64,000 nucleotides of DNA from Akanthomyces muscarius (Eukaryota; Ascomycota; Sordariomycetes; Hypocreales; Cordycipitaceae). The stretch's first letter is position 1, and every line of letters starts with the position of its first letter. Below are positions 61,620 through 64,000 of the stretch, piece by piece. The stretch spans positions 72,001 through 136,000 of the forward strand of contig NW_026611617.1 of NCBI RefSeq assembly GCF_028009165.1, in the 5' to 3' direction. The notes beneath the pieces are model-generated. The model ran no database searches. It was not told where the DNA came from and saw nothing but the letters and a program-made list of their open reading frames with translations. A program made the translations under genes and the position numbers.

Positions 61620-63410
61620 TGGGATGCGACATTGCCGGATGCGCAACATCCACTACCGCAAAGCTACACGCTTGATGCAGAAACGAAGCGAGTATATTCT
61701 AGGCAGATTTACATGCATCTTGGTTAATGGCTATATCGCTTTGCATGACACGAAACGAAATCTCCCGAAAAATCACTACACTTTGAGTCCATCGGTTTCG
61801 GATACTTGGACTCCCGAGACGGAGTAGATAATCACGACATTAAATAATGAGCGAAGCCATGCAATCGTTCACAGCTTCATCAATGGAAACTACGCGAGCA
61901 CTGAGCCTGACTTGTGACTTGCCATTGCCCTGCTAGATATCGCCGGTAGTTGTGGCCAGCTTATTTATCACCTCCTTTGTTAGTAGACCGATTCCACAAC
62001 GGTCGGGGCACCTGCCTGATTCGGCCGTCCAATAGTATGACCTGGCCCTGGGGCGGCACAATGGAAGTCAATAGACAAGTGAGTAAATCGGAAAGCCCTT
62101 TGACCTGGGTCACAAGTACCAGGAACCTGTTCAAACGCTGATCTGTGCCGACCAACGCCGGCGTTTTATGAAGCCCCAGCACTTCTCATCTGATGCGCGC
62201 GCCACAAGCGCTTTCTCAACGAGCTCCAACTGGCCAATGACTGCTCTTTGTGTCTTACCCTAGTATGTGAAAAGCCTTATCAGAAGCCCATCACGCGAGG
62301 GCGGTTCAAAGGCAGGTTGTGCACGCGCATGCCAACAAAATATCTTCTGGAGAAGGAGCTGGCCAACCCCTGTGGCCGATACCACGGGGCGCACAAGTAG
62401 TAGGCTAGCGTGTTATCACGCAAAATGAGAACGAATCCGACACTTGGTATACTCATAAGAACTAGTTATTGGTGATGCTACGCTGAGATTGGCAACTGCT
62501 GATAGGGTCAGGTGTCATCTCACACTAGCGAGTTTCGTCAGCAACGTGCGTTAGTTCGGATATGGCGGGACGGTAGACATTAAATTCGGGGAATCTGCAA
62601 TTTTTGTTAGACTTGTTATATAAAGCATTGTTGTTTGCCGCTAACTGGAGGATTTAAGGGATCTGCCAGCTCAGCAGCATATTGCGAACTCCGCCTCCAC
62701 GCAACGACGGCCAATAGTCTCAACTTCCACTTGCCTAAAATGGCATGTGCCTCGCTTCACTCTCTATGCATGACTATGACTGGGCGACGGCCGCATGGCA
62801 CTAAGCCAGTACTGCATAATAAGTCTGGAATGCGGAGCAAACCGTGACAGTTCAATGCCGGGTTTGCTGCGGACAAGCAGGATCAAAACCGTCTAGGTCC
62901 AACCCGGAAGCTAATTCGGATTGTTGTCAAGCTAAGCTCACGCAACTCAAGTATCTAGTCATCTCCAGCTAGAGGATAAACTTCATCGTGCCGCTGCGTA
63001 CCCTGCGCCGTATTAAACAGAGTTGCAGCTTAGGTGAAGCAGAGAAAGCGGTCTTCCCAGCTAGCAACTGCAGGCTACTACTTGGAAGTTCGTAGTCTAA
63101 GATTGTAGATTGGCCGAATAAAGGGAGCGCATGTATACAGCGGATGCAACGCTACATACACCGTGTTAGAGAAAGGCCGAGGCCACCATCAAGAGGGGCG
63201 TGATAGCTCGTGATGTGGTGGTGTGCAGAGCGATACCTTCCAGATTGGGAAATAGTAGTACACACACGACTGTGAATAGTCTGGAGCACGCGCGGATGTA
63301 AGTTCCATTGTTCGGCCGTATATAAAGTGAGGCAGGTAGCCCGAGTGCGCCGCAACGAAAGATCGAACAAAGGCGACACACTAGCTCAGCCATTTACTCA
63401 ATTATACACA
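61620..63410. other. Long intergenic region before the neprosin gene
   Basis: 1.8 kb. The first few hundred bases should hold the FIP1 3' end and the last few hundred the neprosin promoter. I see no convincing gene, tRNA or repeat in the middle. Confidence 0.5.
63319..63326 (+). promoter_or_regulatory. TATA box of the neprosin gene
   Basis: TATATAAA about 85 bp before the ATG at 63411, the best TATA match near any gene in this window. Confidence 0.6.
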
Positions 63411-64000
63411 ATGCGCTGGCAAGTTTTAAACGCCGTTGCGGCAACGCTACTTACTAGCACAGCAACTGCCAGCTACGTCCACGATCAGGGTCTCCCTGTA
63501 GAGAAGACCGTCACCCTCGCGGATGGACAGGTCATTGATTGGATCAAGCGAGAGATACAAGGAGAGATTGCACACCCTCCAGCTTCCCTGAACCACGGCG
63601 CGGCTTTCAAAAAGCTCGAGCTTGACCCTTTCAACTCGACCACCCGAGGACCTGCAGGCACAGTACCCATTCCGCGCAGCGACGGCAAGCTCCCCAAGAC
63701 CAAGGTGGCCCCTCCACACAACGTCAACCGCCTCGCCGCTCGCCAGTATGCAAACCAGCACTGGTACTCTTCCTCTTCCCAGTCGGCCAATAGCCACGGA
63801 TCCTCTGCCGCGCTGAGCATGTTCAAAGCCTACGTCGCCAACAGCAACGACTTTTCGCTGCTCCAGACCGCCGTGGCCCACCTCGACGTCCCCAACGTTG
63901 GCATCCAGACCGTCGAGGCCGGCTGGATCAACTACCCGGCGCAGGTGGCCAACCCGCACCTCTTCACCTTTTTCACGACCAACGCGTACCAGAGCTACGG
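63411..64000 (+). CDS. Secreted neprosin-domain (DUF239) protein, 5' part
   Basis: Open from ATG 63411 to the window end (196 codons visible, no stop reached). Residues 1-20 are a signal peptide (MRWQVLNAVAATLLTSTATA). A pro-region follows (about 21-100, with LADGQVIDWIKRE and TVPIPRSDGKLP). The neprosin domain then begins with ARQYANQHWYSSSSQSANSHG, SMFKAYVANSNDFSLLQTAV and QTVEAGWINYPAQ, ending at PHLFTFFTTNAYQSYG. Neprosins are secreted glutamic-type prolyl endopeptidases; the first catalytic Glu of the family lies in the QTVEAGW motif seen here, the second should lie beyond the window. Activity is inferred. Confidence 0.88.
   Translation, partial: MRWQVLNAVAATLLTSTATASYVHDQGLPVEKTVTLADGQVIDWIKREIQGEIAHPPASLNHGAAFKKLELDPFNSTTRGPAGTVPIPRSDGKLPKTKVAPPHNVNRLAARQYANQHWYSSSSQSANSHGSSAALSMFKAYVANSNDFSLLQTAVAHLDVPNVGIQTVEAGWINYPAQVANPHLFTFFTTNAYQSY

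Noticed and set aside
62635..62847. A 70-residue frame in the FIP1-neprosin spacer with a TATA-like sequence before it
   Set aside because: No signal peptide, domain or conserved-looking pattern; length is within chance expectation.
1..64000. tRNA, 5S rRNA, or CRISPR-type arrays
   Set aside because: No clover-leaf or 5S-like sequence was recognised by eye in any intergenic stretch, and there is no regularly spaced repeat array apart from the TPR-coding units. A tRNA scan was not possible here, so a tRNA with unusual introns could have been missed.

Overview
This is nuclear DNA of a filamentous ascomycete, most likely a sordariomycete of the order Hypocreales. The evidence is short spliceosomal introns (about 46-216 bp, GTRNGT donors, CTAAC/CTGAC branch points), fungus-specific families (Zn2Cys6 factor, Hsm3, Emw1/TTC27, fungal NLR, NRPS with a reductase end), gene density near one per 2-3 kb in the conserved parts, and AT-rich tracts of the kind left by repeat-induced point mutation (RIP). 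I cannot name the species from sequence alone. Exon boundaries were worked out by eye from reading-frame continuity and splice signals.

Layout. The left block (1-22.5 kb) is mostly conserved housekeeping: the end of a TTC27/EMW1 TPR gene, a GYF-domain protein, RNase P/MRP subunit Pop4, a PlsB/GNPAT-type acyltransferase, pantothenate synthetase, a DUF1308 protein, two related small secreted proteins, a Zn2Cys6 transcription factor, and the E2 subunit of pyruvate dehydrogenase. The right block (48.6-62 kb) is also conserved: Sec7 ARF-GEF, Hsm3, a nucleoside-deoxyribosyltransferase-like protein, Pol III subunit Rpc31, Nup49 and Fip1. The window ends inside a secreted neprosin-type protein.

Between them, about 23.3-48.2 kb is an accessory island. 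It opens with nested mobile-element debris. A roughly 2.84-kb RIP-degraded element with 218-bp terminal inverted repeats carries inside it an unmutated 224-bp solo LTR with a 5-bp target duplication. A second solo LTR (203 bp, 5-bp target duplication) lies just outside. Next comes a 1,860-residue NLR immune-receptor-type gene (PNP, NB-ARC, TPR, conserved tail with two membrane helices) with nine 42-residue TPRs. Then come a dipeptidyl-peptidase III homologue whose zinc motif reads HGLIGH instead of HExxGH, a 2,498-residue two-module NRPS (truncated C, A, T, C, A, T, reductase), and an S33/TAP-like hydrolase, with AT-rich relics at the right edge.

The main discovery candidate: a roughly 220-bp sequence lies in inverted orientation on both sides of the NLR (about 23.31-23.74 kb, interrupted by the first LTR, and about 33.46-33.68 kb). 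With the later insertions subtracted, these repeats bracket a compact unit of about 7.3 kb whose only gene is the NLR, as would be expected of an NLR carried on a mobile or formerly mobile cassette. The NRPS resembles peramine/pyrrolopyrazine-type dipeptide synthetases in domain order but lacks their methyltransferase domain; a short Gly/Asn-rich linker sits where that domain would be.
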